The notes below the pieces were generated by a model. That model worked only from the letters and a program-made list of their open reading frames with translations, was not told the DNA's origin and did not search any database. A DNA stretch of 64,000 nucleotides, taken from contig JACKOX010000014.1 in the NCBI GenBank assembly GCA_024233975.1, forward strand, positions 8,860 through 72,859, written 5' to 3'. Position 1 is the stretch's first letter. Each line of letters opens with the position of its first letter. Shown here in pieces: positions 45,501-52,369 of this stretch. Origin of the DNA: Rhodanobacteraceae bacterium (GTDB taxonomy: Bacteria > Pseudomonadota > Gammaproteobacteria > Xanthomonadales > Xanthomonadaceae). Both the position numbers and the translations under genes were made by a program.

Positions 45501-47878
45501 ATCGCCTGCAGCCGGTGCCGGCCGAGCAGGTATTCGTGCTGCCGCAGGCCGTGCCGGCGACGCAGGCCCGCCTGACCCTCTATGACACGCAGAGTGGACA
45601 GGGCGGCGTCAATCTGGGCGAATGGAAGGTCATCGCCAGTCCCGGTTTTGATCCCGAGAAGGGTGCAGTGCGGGACATTGCGACGCCGGCTCTGGGCGGC
45701 CACGTGGTGTGGGCCGAGCCAAACCCGGGATCCAGTGGTTCGTGGAACCGCAATCTGCTGAGCGACAAGGAAGAGCATCCCGACATCCGCCCGCGCGGCC
45801 AGCAGCAGAGCGAATCGGTGATCGGCTTCCACCATGATCGCGCCGCGCTGATCACCGCCGTGGAATGGGATATGGGGCCGGCACCGCGTCGCAAGGGCTT
45901 CGACAGCGTCGAAGTCAGCGCTTCGATGGACAGTCCATTCGGCCCGTGGATACCGTTGGGCAGCATCGACAATGCCCGCGGGGCTGGAGCGCATCGACTG
46001 GATCTGCCGAAGCCGGCCTGGGCGCGATTCCTGCGCTTCTCGGCGCCGCTGACCGAGCGCGTGCATCTCGCCGACCGCATCCGCGTGTTCGAACAGCCCA
46101 CGGGCGATGGCTACCGCTCGATCCTTGCCGAATGGGGTGAGCAGAGTTTCGCGTCGTTCTATGAGACCACCCAACCGGTGCAGCCAAAATCGCTGCTACG
46201 CGTGCCGCCCACCAACCTGAGCCGTGACACCGCGCAGCTGCTGCCGCTGGCAACGCCGATAGCGGGCCAGGTGCGGCTGGGCGGCACCGAGCAGTGGTTC
46301 GGCGTGGTGGTACCGGATGGGCAGAACACGCTGGAGATCACCCTGGATGGCGATCCAACCCTTCGTGTGGTCGCACGCATGGAAGACGAGCAGGGTAACG
46401 AGGTGCCGCTGCTGGAGCGTCGACGATCACCCAACGCCCAGCAGTTGCTGGCCAGCGTGCAAAGTGGCGGAACCTACTATCTCGTGGTGAGCGAGCCGCC
46501 GCGCTCAGTGATTTTCAGCTGGGATACCAGTGGCAGTGTCGGTCCCTACCTGCCGCGCATCTACGCCGCCCTGTCGGCCTTTGCCGGTGACGTGAAGCCG
46601 GGGCGTGAAGTCGTCAACCTGCTTCCCTACGGTGGCAACCTGTTGCTCGATGAGTGGAGCGGGCAGCCCTATGCGTTGCGTACGGTGCTCAACGACTACC
46701 AGCGCAGTGACAACAGCAGCGACTCCGAGACCGCGATCAAGCGCGCCGGCGAGGCGCTGGCTGGCCGCAGCGGGACGCGCGCCATCGTGCTGATCACCGA
46801 TGCGGCCACCACCCAGAACACCGACCTCTGGCCCGTCCTGCGTGAAGCGCGGCCGCGCATCTTCAGCCTCGGCGTGCCATCCAGCGGTGCCTTCGGGCGC
46901 AACCCCTCGCAGGAAGAAGACCTGCTGGAGGACTGGGCGCGGGTTGATGGCGGCCACTATGCGCGACTGGTCACGGTGGGCAGCACCGAGCGTGGCTTTG
47001 ATCGAGCGGCGACCCTGCTGCGGCGACCGGCCGACTATGGCCTGCGCGTCGACAGCCGCTTCGAGAAGGCGCCGGGACCGGGCTCCCTGCAGGTGGTTTC
47101 GGGCAGCAAGGGTGGTTCTGCAGCCACTGCGTCGGGAGCAGTCGAACTGATCCTCGATGCTTCCGGGTCGATGCTGCAACGTATCGATGGCGTGCGGCGG
47201 ATCGAACTGGCACGTCGCACCCTCACCCGCGTGGTGTCACAGCAGTTGGCGCCAGGGACACCGGTGGCACTGCGCGTGTTCGGCCATCGCCAGGCCAACA
47301 GCTGTCGCACCGATCTGGAATCGCCGCTGGCGCCACTCGATCCGGCGGCGATGCAGCGGACCATTGCCGGCATCAACGCGAAGAACCTGGCGAAGACGCC
47401 CATCGCCGATTCGCTGGCTGCGGTGGCTTCCGACCTTGCCAAGGCCAAGGGTCGCAAGGTCGTGGTACTGCTGACCGATGGCGAGGAGACCTGCGAAGGC
47501 GACCCGGCCGCGGCCATCGCTGCATTGCAGGCCAAGGGCATCGATGTGCGCGTCAACATCGTCGGTTTCGCCATCGGGGACGAGGCGCTATCCGAGCAGT
47601 TTGCCGACTGGGCCGAGCAGGGCGGCGGGCGCTATTTCGCGGCCAACGACGGCGAAGCGCTGGATGACGCCATGCGACAGGCGTTGCGCGTGCCGTACTT
47701 GGTGCTCGACCAGGATGGCAACGTGGTCGCCGAGGGTGAACTGGATGGCGATCCGGTGACGCTGCCGCAAGGCATCTATCGCGTGCAGGTACAGAGCGAG
47801 CCGGCGCGGGAATTCGTCCGTGTGGAAGTGCCCGGCGAGCAGGCCGTGACCATCAACCTGGAGGAGTCCAAGCCATGA
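42503..47878 (+). CDS. Giant secreted protein with PPC-like repeats, discoidin-like regions and two vWA domains
   Basis: The 1791-residue precursor has a signal peptide (cleavage near ALA-DP, about residue 28). Five PPC-type segments follow, each opening with an EPND motif near residues 34, 285, 402, 519 and 640. A beta region (about 760-900) leads to two F5/8-type (discoidin-like) regions (about 900-1220). Another PPC-like domain precedes a first vWA domain with the MIDAS motif DTSGSV (about 1338) and a second with DASGSM (about 1550). The last 70 residues are beta-rich. There are no catalytic residues, so a metal-dependent adhesion or scaffolding role is inferred. Start GTG at 42503; the preceding run GGGGGCC is a plausible ribosome site. 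Confidence 0.8.
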   Translation: MNFQLRIPLFNLFGLLALALPATVALADPTFLVEAEPNDQPAQAQSVSGEAVISGELLGKDQDGFRWSVSDEEATTPWTLTLEGLPGTLTRMDVLKLDWTDDGQAVAGRTRLVTLQTPDGQRPTTTSGLLFEPGEYLIGVSKGGGEGGYRVSMAHGENYFGPYDLADVGEKSPGDTRGKNFRRAWFLAGREALIDWNLPDDAAQSRWQLDLYAPLGRQPELELIDPAGKSLLSRRVESLGRLSLPDLGLQPGRYQLRLKAGENPDGQLFAIETQRSGERVAGSESEPNDERGLGNWADLSRPVSARLSERRDVDRFRFTIDEAKAAQRLQAHVLSSGEGGLRLCLNDEADRQLQCREDTGEVNLDDLRLAPGEYRLLVSRPGAPMDYQISLVELGPDEDGQEAEPNDDPATASGMAGSRTVKGRFTAGGSGTDSDVYQLMITGEPQLWRFQAVGDRIQSLDYLNAKGNQVQRVRVEGNERRARLSNLLLLPGRHMIRVTGFEGDYVLRAIPLGPPDPDFEREPNDDLSTSQRLDWGKERRGLLEDSHDMDAFRFHLPVQEHIRLTVTPASDGVIKGHLYWDDWSFRGSHSPPHTPPGTPLVLQGRFPPGDYRFDINAVVPSEAEYHVLLERLPLDDCGVDCEPNDGNAFFNPIPRDFHIVGAAGEWRDNDVYALPDASRSRPLRVIVNDDGVRPGVQTSDGKTVRMQREVVPVSDAPDAAKRIEWRAELPADQSTFLIANGRGRYDWQLDFDGQPAATALPAAPPVELGLQLDSDSVAAYAPVGQVLDGRLRLRNTGSTPQSLRLALSTSHPGWRASWADGAAMDGETVNVAAGATLERPLRVEVLPDAWPDLDVMLRLGATAADGGVASTETPMRAWREQALLNPARLWSLPVTLLGGINVASTVVGGKRLGGDDLQSGEICRDADQLFDGLTPIGQGMGCRGFKSPPSLTVDLAGDGPSPVAGFSLSPKGRGSAYNMLARFRIELSRDGQHFETVVEDRLQPVPAEQVFVLPQAVPATQARLTLYDTQSGQGGVNLGEWKVIASPGFDPEKGAVRDIATPALGGHVVWAEPNPGSSGSWNRNLLSDKEEHPDIRPRGQQQSESVIGFHHDRAALITAVEWDMGPAPRRKGFDSVEVSASMDSPFGPWIPLGSIDNARGAGAHRLDLPKPAWARFLRFSAPLTERVHLADRIRVFEQPTGDGYRSILAEWGEQSFASFYETTQPVQPKSLLRVPPTNLSRDTAQLLPLATPIAGQVRLGGTEQWFGVVVPDGQNTLEITLDGDPTLRVVARMEDEQGNEVPLLERRRSPNAQQLLASVQSGGTYYLVVSEPPRSVIFSWDTSGSVGPYLPRIYAALSAFAGDVKPGREVVNLLPYGGNLLLDEWSGQPYALRTVLNDYQRSDNSSDSETAIKRAGEALAGRSGTRAIVLITDAATTQNTDLWPVLREARPRIFSLGVPSSGAFGRNPSQEEDLLEDWARVDGGHYARLVTVGSTERGFDRAATLLRRPADYGLRVDSRFEKAPGPGSLQVVSGSKGGSAATASGAVELILDASGSMLQRIDGVRRIELARRTLTRVVSQQLAPGTPVALRVFGHRQANSCRTDLESPLAPLDPAAMQRTIAGINAKNLAKTPIADSLAAVASDLAKAKGRKVVVLLTDGEETCEGDPAAAIAALQAKGIDVRVNIVGFAIGDEALSEQFADWAEQGGGRYFAANDGEALDDAMRQALRVPYLVLDQDGNVVAEGELDGDPVTLPQGIYRVQVQSEPAREFVRVEVPGEQAVTINLEESKP

Positions 47879-47915
47879 CGCAGCGACAGGCGATGCGTAC
47901 GCCGGAGTGCCACTC

Positions 47916-48542
47916 GTGATCCGCTGGCTGCTGGGGGCGGTGATCGTCGGCGTGGTGCTGGCCGCCGCACTGCTGTGGTGGACGGCACGTCAATCCGGTG
48001 GCAACCGCGCTGTCGAAACCGGTGGTGGACAGGCGTCCACGACGGCATCGGCCGGAAGTGACCACCCCGAAACCGCTGCCCGGCACCCTGCGCCAGATCT
48101 GGCACGGCTGGCACCGGAACCGAAGAGTTTCGGTTCCGGCCATCGCATCAGTCTTCGCGAATACCGCGCCAACCAGGCCGTGCCCGGTGGCGACTGGCGT
48201 GCCGACCTGCTGCGCGTTGAGGTCTGTGCCGGCCAGCAGGCGCTTCGTGGCGGCGCGCTGCCGTCCGCCTTCGCGTTGGGCTACGTCCTGCCGGATGGCG
48301 ATGTGGAGTATCGCAGCGCCGCGTCGTCAATGACGGTGCTCGAACCCGCGCTGTCGACACGACTCGCCGGCGAAGAGCTTGCCGCCGGCGACTGTCGCGA
48401 GGGCTGGGTGGCTTTCGTGCTGGGCGAGGGACGTGGCCGCGACACACGGCAGCCGGACCGCCTGCGTTTCGACAACCGCGCCTTCGGTTTCGTCCCGGCG
48501 GGATCGCGGAGCGAACTGGAGTGGACGCTGGCGATGCAGTAA
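47916..48542 (+). CDS. Membrane-anchored small beta-domain protein, unknown function
   Basis: The 208-residue protein has one N-terminal membrane helix (about 5-24, WLLGAVIVGVVLAAALLWW) and a Ser/Ala/Gly linker. A periplasmic beta domain at about 75-205 (DLLRVEVCAGQQALRGG, GDCREGWVAFVLGEGR) resembles the DUF4352-like immunoglobulin fold with two cysteines. GGAG lies eight bases before the GTG at 47916. It starts 37 bases after the vWA gene, so it probably belongs to the same unit and may anchor or sense the secreted partner. Function unknown. Confidence 0.65.
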   Translation: MIRWLLGAVIVGVVLAAALLWWTARQSGGNRAVETGGGQASTTASAGSDHPETAARHPAPDLARLAPEPKSFGSGHRISLREYRANQAVPGGDWRADLLRVEVCAGQQALRGGALPSAFALGYVLPDGDVEYRSAASSMTVLEPALSTRLAGEELAAGDCREGWVAFVLGEGRGRDTRQPDRLRFDNRAFGFVPAGSRSELEWTLAMQ

Positions 48543-48565
48543 TCGCCAGCGGTTGAAGCCAGGTG

Positions 48566-49045
48566 TCAGCTGATGGCCTTCAGCATCGCCTCGGCGCTGG
48601 AGACCTTGAACTCGCCGGGTGCTTCGACCTGGAGCTTGCGGACCACGCCGTTGTCGACATACATCGCGAAACGCTGCGAGCGCAGGCCCATGCCGAATCC
48701 GGTGGCGTCCAGCTCAAGGCCAAGGGCGCGGGTGAAGGTGCCGTTGCCATCGGCCAGCATCACCAGATCCTCGGGCGCATCCTGCGACTTGCCCCAGGCA
48801 CCCATGACGAAAGCGTCATTCACTGCCAGGCAAGCCACGGTGATTTCACGACGGCGGAACTCGTCCATCGCGTCGACATAGCCAGGCAGGTGCTTGGCCG
48901 AGCAGGTCGGCGTAAAGGCGCCAGGCACCGCGAACAGCAGCACCCTGCGGTCCGCGAAGAACTCACTGCTTTCGATGGCCTGCACGCCGTCCTTGAGAAT
49001 ATTGAGGGTGGCCTCGGGAATCCGTTCACCGACCTTGATGCTCAT
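48566..49045 (-). CDS. Peroxiredoxin of the Prx5 type
   Basis: The 159-residue thioredoxin-fold protein has the peroxidatic Cys in VPGAFTPTCSAKHLPGY (about residue 49) and a second Cys in VACLAVND (about 73). FTRALGLELDATGFGMGLRS matches the Prx5/PMP20 branch, which reduces hydrogen peroxide and alkyl hydroperoxides using glutathione/glutaredoxin or thioredoxin. ATG at 49045 begins MSIKVGERIPEATL, which is the family start. It diverges from hsp20. Confidence 0.9.
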   Translation of the reverse strand: MSIKVGERIPEATLNILKDGVQAIESSEFFADRRVLLFAVPGAFTPTCSAKHLPGYVDAMDEFRRREITVACLAVNDAFVMGAWGKSQDAPEDLVMLADGNGTFTRALGLELDATGFGMGLRSQRFAMYVDNGVVRKLQVEAPGEFKVSSAEAMLKAIS

Positions 49046-49138
49046 GCCTTGATCTCCATTGCTTTCGTGGCTGCCTCGCAGCCCGGGCAAATCATATCGT
49101 GGCTGAACGAAAGCGCACGAATGCCAGCCTCCCGGATA

Positions 49139-49164
49139 TTGAAATCTGCTGGCAAGCCCGCAAT
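49139..49164 (+). promoter_or_regulatory. Possible sigma-32 (heat-shock) promoter for hsp20
   Basis: TTGAAA (49139-49144), a 12-base spacer and CCCGCAAT (49157-49164) resemble the sigma-32 consensus CTTGAAA-N11-16-CCCCATNT. The element ends 47 bases before the hsp20 ATG. The match is by eye only. Confidence 0.4.
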
Positions 49165-49211
49165 TCCTGTGTAACGGCGGCCAGTCCGTCAACCTGTTTT
49201 CGGAGATAGCA

Positions 49212-49658
49212 ATGAACGTCAACCGCTACAGCCCGTTGTCCGGCAATGCCCATCTCGGCGACGAGATGCGGCAGGTGTTCGAGCGCTTCTTCGGCGACGC
49301 CGACAGCGACGCGTCGAAGGTCGTTACCAGCAACTGGACGCCGCGCGTGGACATCAAGGAAGAGAATGACCGCTTCCTGATCCTCGCCGACGTGCCGGGC
49401 GTCGATCCCAATGCGATCGAGATCGACATGGACAACGGCATCCTGAGCATTCGTGGTGAGCGCAGCGCTTCCACCACCGAAGAGGGCGAGCGTTTCTCGC
49501 GCGTTGAGCGCAGTCATGGCGCCTTCTATCGTCGCTTCGCCTTGCCCGATAGCGCCGATCCGGAAGGCATCGTCGCCACCGGCAAGCACGGCGTTCTGGA
49601 AATCGTGATTCCCAAGCGGGCCGAAACCAAGCCGCGACGGATCCAGGTCAACGCCTGA
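49212..49658 (+). CDS. Small heat shock protein, Hsp20/IbpA family
   Basis: The 148-residue protein has a short N-terminal arm and an alpha-crystallin domain (about 45-135; WTPRVDIKEENDRFLILADVPG and GILSIRGER). The conserved GVLEIVIPK motif and an I-x-V-like C-terminal end (RRIQVNA) are present. It binds unfolding proteins without ATP and passes them to DnaK/DnaJ or ClpB. GGAGATAGCA precedes the ATG. The next gene encodes a J-domain cochaperone, which fits that hand-over. Confidence 0.93.
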   Translation: MNVNRYSPLSGNAHLGDEMRQVFERFFGDADSDASKVVTSNWTPRVDIKEENDRFLILADVPGVDPNAIEIDMDNGILSIRGERSASTTEEGERFSRVERSHGAFYRRFALPDSADPEGIVATGKHGVLEIVIPKRAETKPRRIQVNA

Positions 49659-49673
49659 AGCTGTCGCCTTCTT

Positions 49674-49701
49674 CTGCCGCCAGCAGATGGCGGCAGGTTT
49701 T
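49674..49701 (+). terminator. Intrinsic terminator after hsp20
   Basis: CTGCCGCCA and TGGCGGCAG form a perfect 9-bp stem with a 5-base loop, followed by GTTTT. It ends the hsp20 message, so the dnaJ-like gene probably has its own promoter. Confidence 0.75.
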
Positions 49702-49718
49702 GACGCATGGATGATGGC

Positions 49719-49788
49719 GGCCCGGCCGGGCGACCGGTCGGGCCGTCGTGCTTGAGAATGCCGGCGATCATCGCCGATGATGATCGCC
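49719..49788. repeat. Two consecutive inverted repeats upstream of the J-domain gene
   Basis: The first repeat (49719-49744) has 11-base arms with one G-T pair around GCGA. The second (49763-49788) has perfect 10-base arms GGCGATCATC/GATGATCGCC around a 6-base loop and ends 19 bases before the ATG. They could be leader hairpins or binding sites. Confidence 0.55.
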
Positions 49789-49807
49789 ATGCTTCGGGAG
49801 TGAGTGC

Positions 49808-50725
49808 ATGGAGTTCAAGGACTATTACGCCGAGCTTGGCGTGGCTGCGGACAGCAGCGAGGCGGAGATCAAGTCCGCCTATCGCAAGCTGGCGCGCAAG
49901 TACCACCCGGATGTCAGCAAGGAGCCGAATGCCGAGGACCGTTTCAAGGCGGTCAACGAGGCCTACGAAGTGCTGCGCGACAAGGAAAAACGTGCCGCCT
50001 ACGATCAGCTGCGGGCGCGTGGTTACCGGCCGGGTGATGAATTCGACGTGCCGCCGGATTTTGGTCAGGGCGGCCATGGTCACGGCTACGAGTTTGATCT
50101 GGGGGATGTGTTTGCGCGCGGCCAGGGCGGCGGTGGCGCCGGCTTCAGCGACTTCTTCGAGTCCTTGTTTGGTGCGGCGCATGCGCGTCGAGCACAGCAG
50201 GCGCGTGGCCAGGCGCACGGTCGTCCGCCGCAGGCGCGCCGGGCTCGCGTCCAGCTGCCGCTGGAAGCGGTCTACGAGGGTGGCCCGCAACGCCTGCAGA
50301 TCGATGGCCGCACGCTGGAAGTGAAGATTCCGGCCGGCGTGCGCGAGGGCCAATCCATCCGCCTCGCAGGCCAGGGTGGGCAGGGCGCGGACCTGCTGCT
50401 GGAGGTGGCCTATGCCGCACATCCGGATTTCAGCGTGGAAGGCCGCGATGTGGTGTTCGAGCTGCCACTGGCGCCCTGGGAGGCGGCGCTCGGCGCCAGT
50501 GTGTCGGTGCCGACGCTTGGCGGTGAGGTGAACGTCAAGGTGCCGCCCGGTTCAAACAGCGGTCGCCGGCTGCGGCTTCGTGGTCGTGGCCTGCCGGGAA
50601 CCCCGCCGGGCAATCAGTACGTCGAGCTGCAGGTGGAGACACCACCGGCCGCCAGCGACAAGGAAATCGAGGCGTACCGGGCGTTCGAGCAGGCATTCCC
50701 GGACTTTGATCCGCGGACGGCCTGA
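49808..50725 (+). CDS. DnaJ-class cochaperone, CbpA-like
   Basis: The 305-residue protein has an N-terminal J-domain with the HPD motif (KYHPDVSKEP, about residue 33). A Gly/Phe-rich linker (about 75-120) and the DnaJ C-terminal substrate-binding domains (about 145-295; RVQLPLEAVYEGG, VKIPAGVREGQSIRLAGQG) follow. There is no zinc-finger domain, so it is of the CbpA/type II kind. It stimulates DnaK. It follows hsp20 by 149 bases. A strong terminator follows. Confidence 0.92.
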   Translation: MEFKDYYAELGVAADSSEAEIKSAYRKLARKYHPDVSKEPNAEDRFKAVNEAYEVLRDKEKRAAYDQLRARGYRPGDEFDVPPDFGQGGHGHGYEFDLGDVFARGQGGGGAGFSDFFESLFGAAHARRAQQARGQAHGRPPQARRARVQLPLEAVYEGGPQRLQIDGRTLEVKIPAGVREGQSIRLAGQGGQGADLLLEVAYAAHPDFSVEGRDVVFELPLAPWEAALGASVSVPTLGGEVNVKVPPGSNSGRRLRLRGRGLPGTPPGNQYVELQVETPPAASDKEIEAYRAFEQAFPDFDPRTA

Positions 50726-50751
50726 ACGCGACAATCGCCGGGCAGTTGCCC

Positions 50752-50787
50752 ACAAAAAACGCCGCGAAACCGCGGCGTTTTTTTTGT
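50752..50787. terminator. Strong bidirectional terminator
   Basis: AAAAAACGCCGCG and CGCGGCGTTTTTT flank AAAC: a GC stem with A and T tracts on both sides. It serves the convergent DnaJ-like and PilH-like genes. Confidence 0.92.
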
Positions 50788-50807
50788 AGTCGGCCTGCTG
50801 AAAGGAA

Positions 50808-51176
50808 TCAGGCAGCCGGCAGCAGTTCCTTCACCGTCTTGATGAGCTGCGACTCGTTGACCGGCTTGGTCAGGTAGGCCTTCGCACCCTGGCGCATGCC
50901 CCAGACGCGGTCGGTTTCCTGATCCTTGGTGGTGACCAGCACGATCGGAATATGCGCCGTCGTGGCTTCCTTGGAAATGGCGCGGGTGGCCTGGAAACCA
51001 TTGAGGTTTGGCATGACCACGTCCATCAGGATCAGGTCGGGCAATTCCTTCTTGGCGACTTCCACGCCCAGCGCGCCGTCTTCGGCGGTCAGGGTCTCGT
51101 GTCCCAGTTTCTCGATGATGCGCTTCATGCCCATCAACTGAGAAGGAGAGTCGTCAACAATCAGCACTCGGGCCAT
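50808..51176 (-). CDS. Single-domain response regulator, PilH/CheY-like
   Basis: The 122-residue receiver domain has the acidic pocket DD in VLIVDDSPSQ, the phospho-acceptor Asp in LILMDVVMPNLNG, and the conserved Thr and Lys in VTTKDQE and YLTKPV. It has no output domain. The opening MARVLIVDDSPSQLMGM resembles PilG/PilH of twitching motility, but the usual pil-chp cluster is not in the window. The ATG at 51176 is chosen over 51182 because it starts the conserved strand. A 14-bp inverted repeat lies just upstream. Confidence 0.88.
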   Translation of the reverse strand: MARVLIVDDSPSQLMGMKRIIEKLGHETLTAEDGALGVEVAKKELPDLILMDVVMPNLNGFQATRAISKEATTAHIPIVLVTTKDQETDRVWGMRQGAKAYLTKPVNESQLIKTVKELLPAA

Positions 51177-51197
51177 AGTCACCTCATGGTTTGCGAT

Positions 51198-51228
51198 GTG
51201 ATGGTCAGGCTTGGCCTGACCATCACAC
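51198..51228. repeat. 14-bp perfect inverted repeat upstream of the PilH-like gene
   Basis: TGTGATGGTCAGGC (51198-51211) and GCCTGACCATCACA (51215-51228) are perfect complements around a 3-base loop. The near arm begins 21 bases upstream of the start at 51176, so it lies in the leader. It may be an RNA hairpin or an operator. Confidence 0.6.
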
Positions 51229-51367
51229 CCGGATTTACAAATACTGGTCCATCCCGATGGCGGGTGGACGGCGCCAGACCCGACAAGCGGGCAGGGCGAC
51301 GGAAGCTTCAGTCTAGCAGCTTATCGCGCTCTGATCGCGCGCGTCGAGCCAGTGGATCGAGGGACGA

Positions 51368-52369
51368 TCAGCCGTCGATCCTGACCAGGGTCCGGCCAAA
51401 GGAATCACCGACCAGCATGGTGTCGAACACGCTGGAAAGTTCGTCCAACGTGACGGTTTTCGTGCAGATTCCGTCGAGGTTGGCTGGCTTCCAGGCGTCG
51501 CCGAGCCGCTCCCACACGGCGTTGCGGATGTCGCGAGCCGTGCCGGCCGAAGCGATCCCCAGCAGGGATACGCCTCGGATGATGAAGGGCATGACCGTTG
51601 TAGCCAGCGAATGGCCGCCAGCAAGCCCGCAGCTGGCGATGTTGCCGTACGGCTTGATGACGCGGGTCAGCCCGGCCAGCATCTCGTCACCGACGTTGTC
51701 GATGGCGCCGGCCCAGCTGGCGGCTTCCAGCGGACGCTGGCCCCAGTGCAGTTCGCGGCGCGAGATCACCTGCCTGGCGCCGAGCAGCTTGAGGAAGTCC
51801 AGCCGGTCCATCTTGCCGGTGATCGCATGTGCCTCGTAGCCGGCGCGGGTGAGGATGTCGATGGCCAGCATGCCGACGCCGCCGGTGGCGCCGGTCACCA
51901 CCACCGGTCCCATGTCCGGCGTCTGCCCGTTCTGCTCCATGCGGTACAGCGACAGCGCGGCGGTGAAGCCGGCGGTGCCGAGGATCATGGCTTCGCGCAG
52001 ATCGAGTCCGTCTGGCAATGGAATGACCCACTTCGCCTCCAGTCGCGCGTATTCCGCGTAGCCGCCATCCCGCGTTTCGGAAAGCCCACAGCCGGTGCAG
52101 AGCACGGCGTCGCCTTCCCTGAAGGCCGGATCGGTCGAAGCCACAACATGGCCCGCGACATCGATGCCACCGACCAGTGGCGACCGGCGGAGGATGCTGC
52201 CCTGACCGGTGCCAGCCAGCGCGTCTTTGTAGTTGACTGATGAAAACGCCGACTTGATGACGACCTCGCCGGGCGACAGGTCATCCACGGACATCGTTTC
52301 GATGCCCGCGCGGTAGTCTTCCCGGTTGGCGTGGATGCGGAAGGCGTGGAAGTTATTCGGAGAGTTCAT
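51368..52369 (-). CDS. acuI: Acrylyl-CoA reductase-like (YhdH/AcuI) NADPH oxidoreductase
   Basis: The 333-residue MDR-family enzyme has the nucleotide-binding VVVTGATGGVGMLAIDIL and the YhdH-type N-terminal SSVNYKDALAGTG and GIDVAGHVVAS. YhdH/AcuI enzymes reduce acrylyl-CoA to propionyl-CoA, but substrates of many members are unknown. No zinc-binding residue set is seen. The start at 52369 overlaps the end of the upstream lipoprotein gene by 17 bases. Confidence 0.9.
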   Translation of the reverse strand: MNSPNNFHAFRIHANREDYRAGIETMSVDDLSPGEVVIKSAFSSVNYKDALAGTGQGSILRRSPLVGGIDVAGHVVASTDPAFREGDAVLCTGCGLSETRDGGYAEYARLEAKWVIPLPDGLDLREAMILGTAGFTAALSLYRMEQNGQTPDMGPVVVTGATGGVGMLAIDILTRAGYEAHAITGKMDRLDFLKLLGARQVISRRELHWGQRPLEAASWAGAIDNVGDEMLAGLTRVIKPYGNIASCGLAGGHSLATTVMPFIIRGVSLLGIASAGTARDIRNAVWERLGDAWKPANLDGICTKTVTLDELSSVFDTMLVGDSFGRTLVRIDG

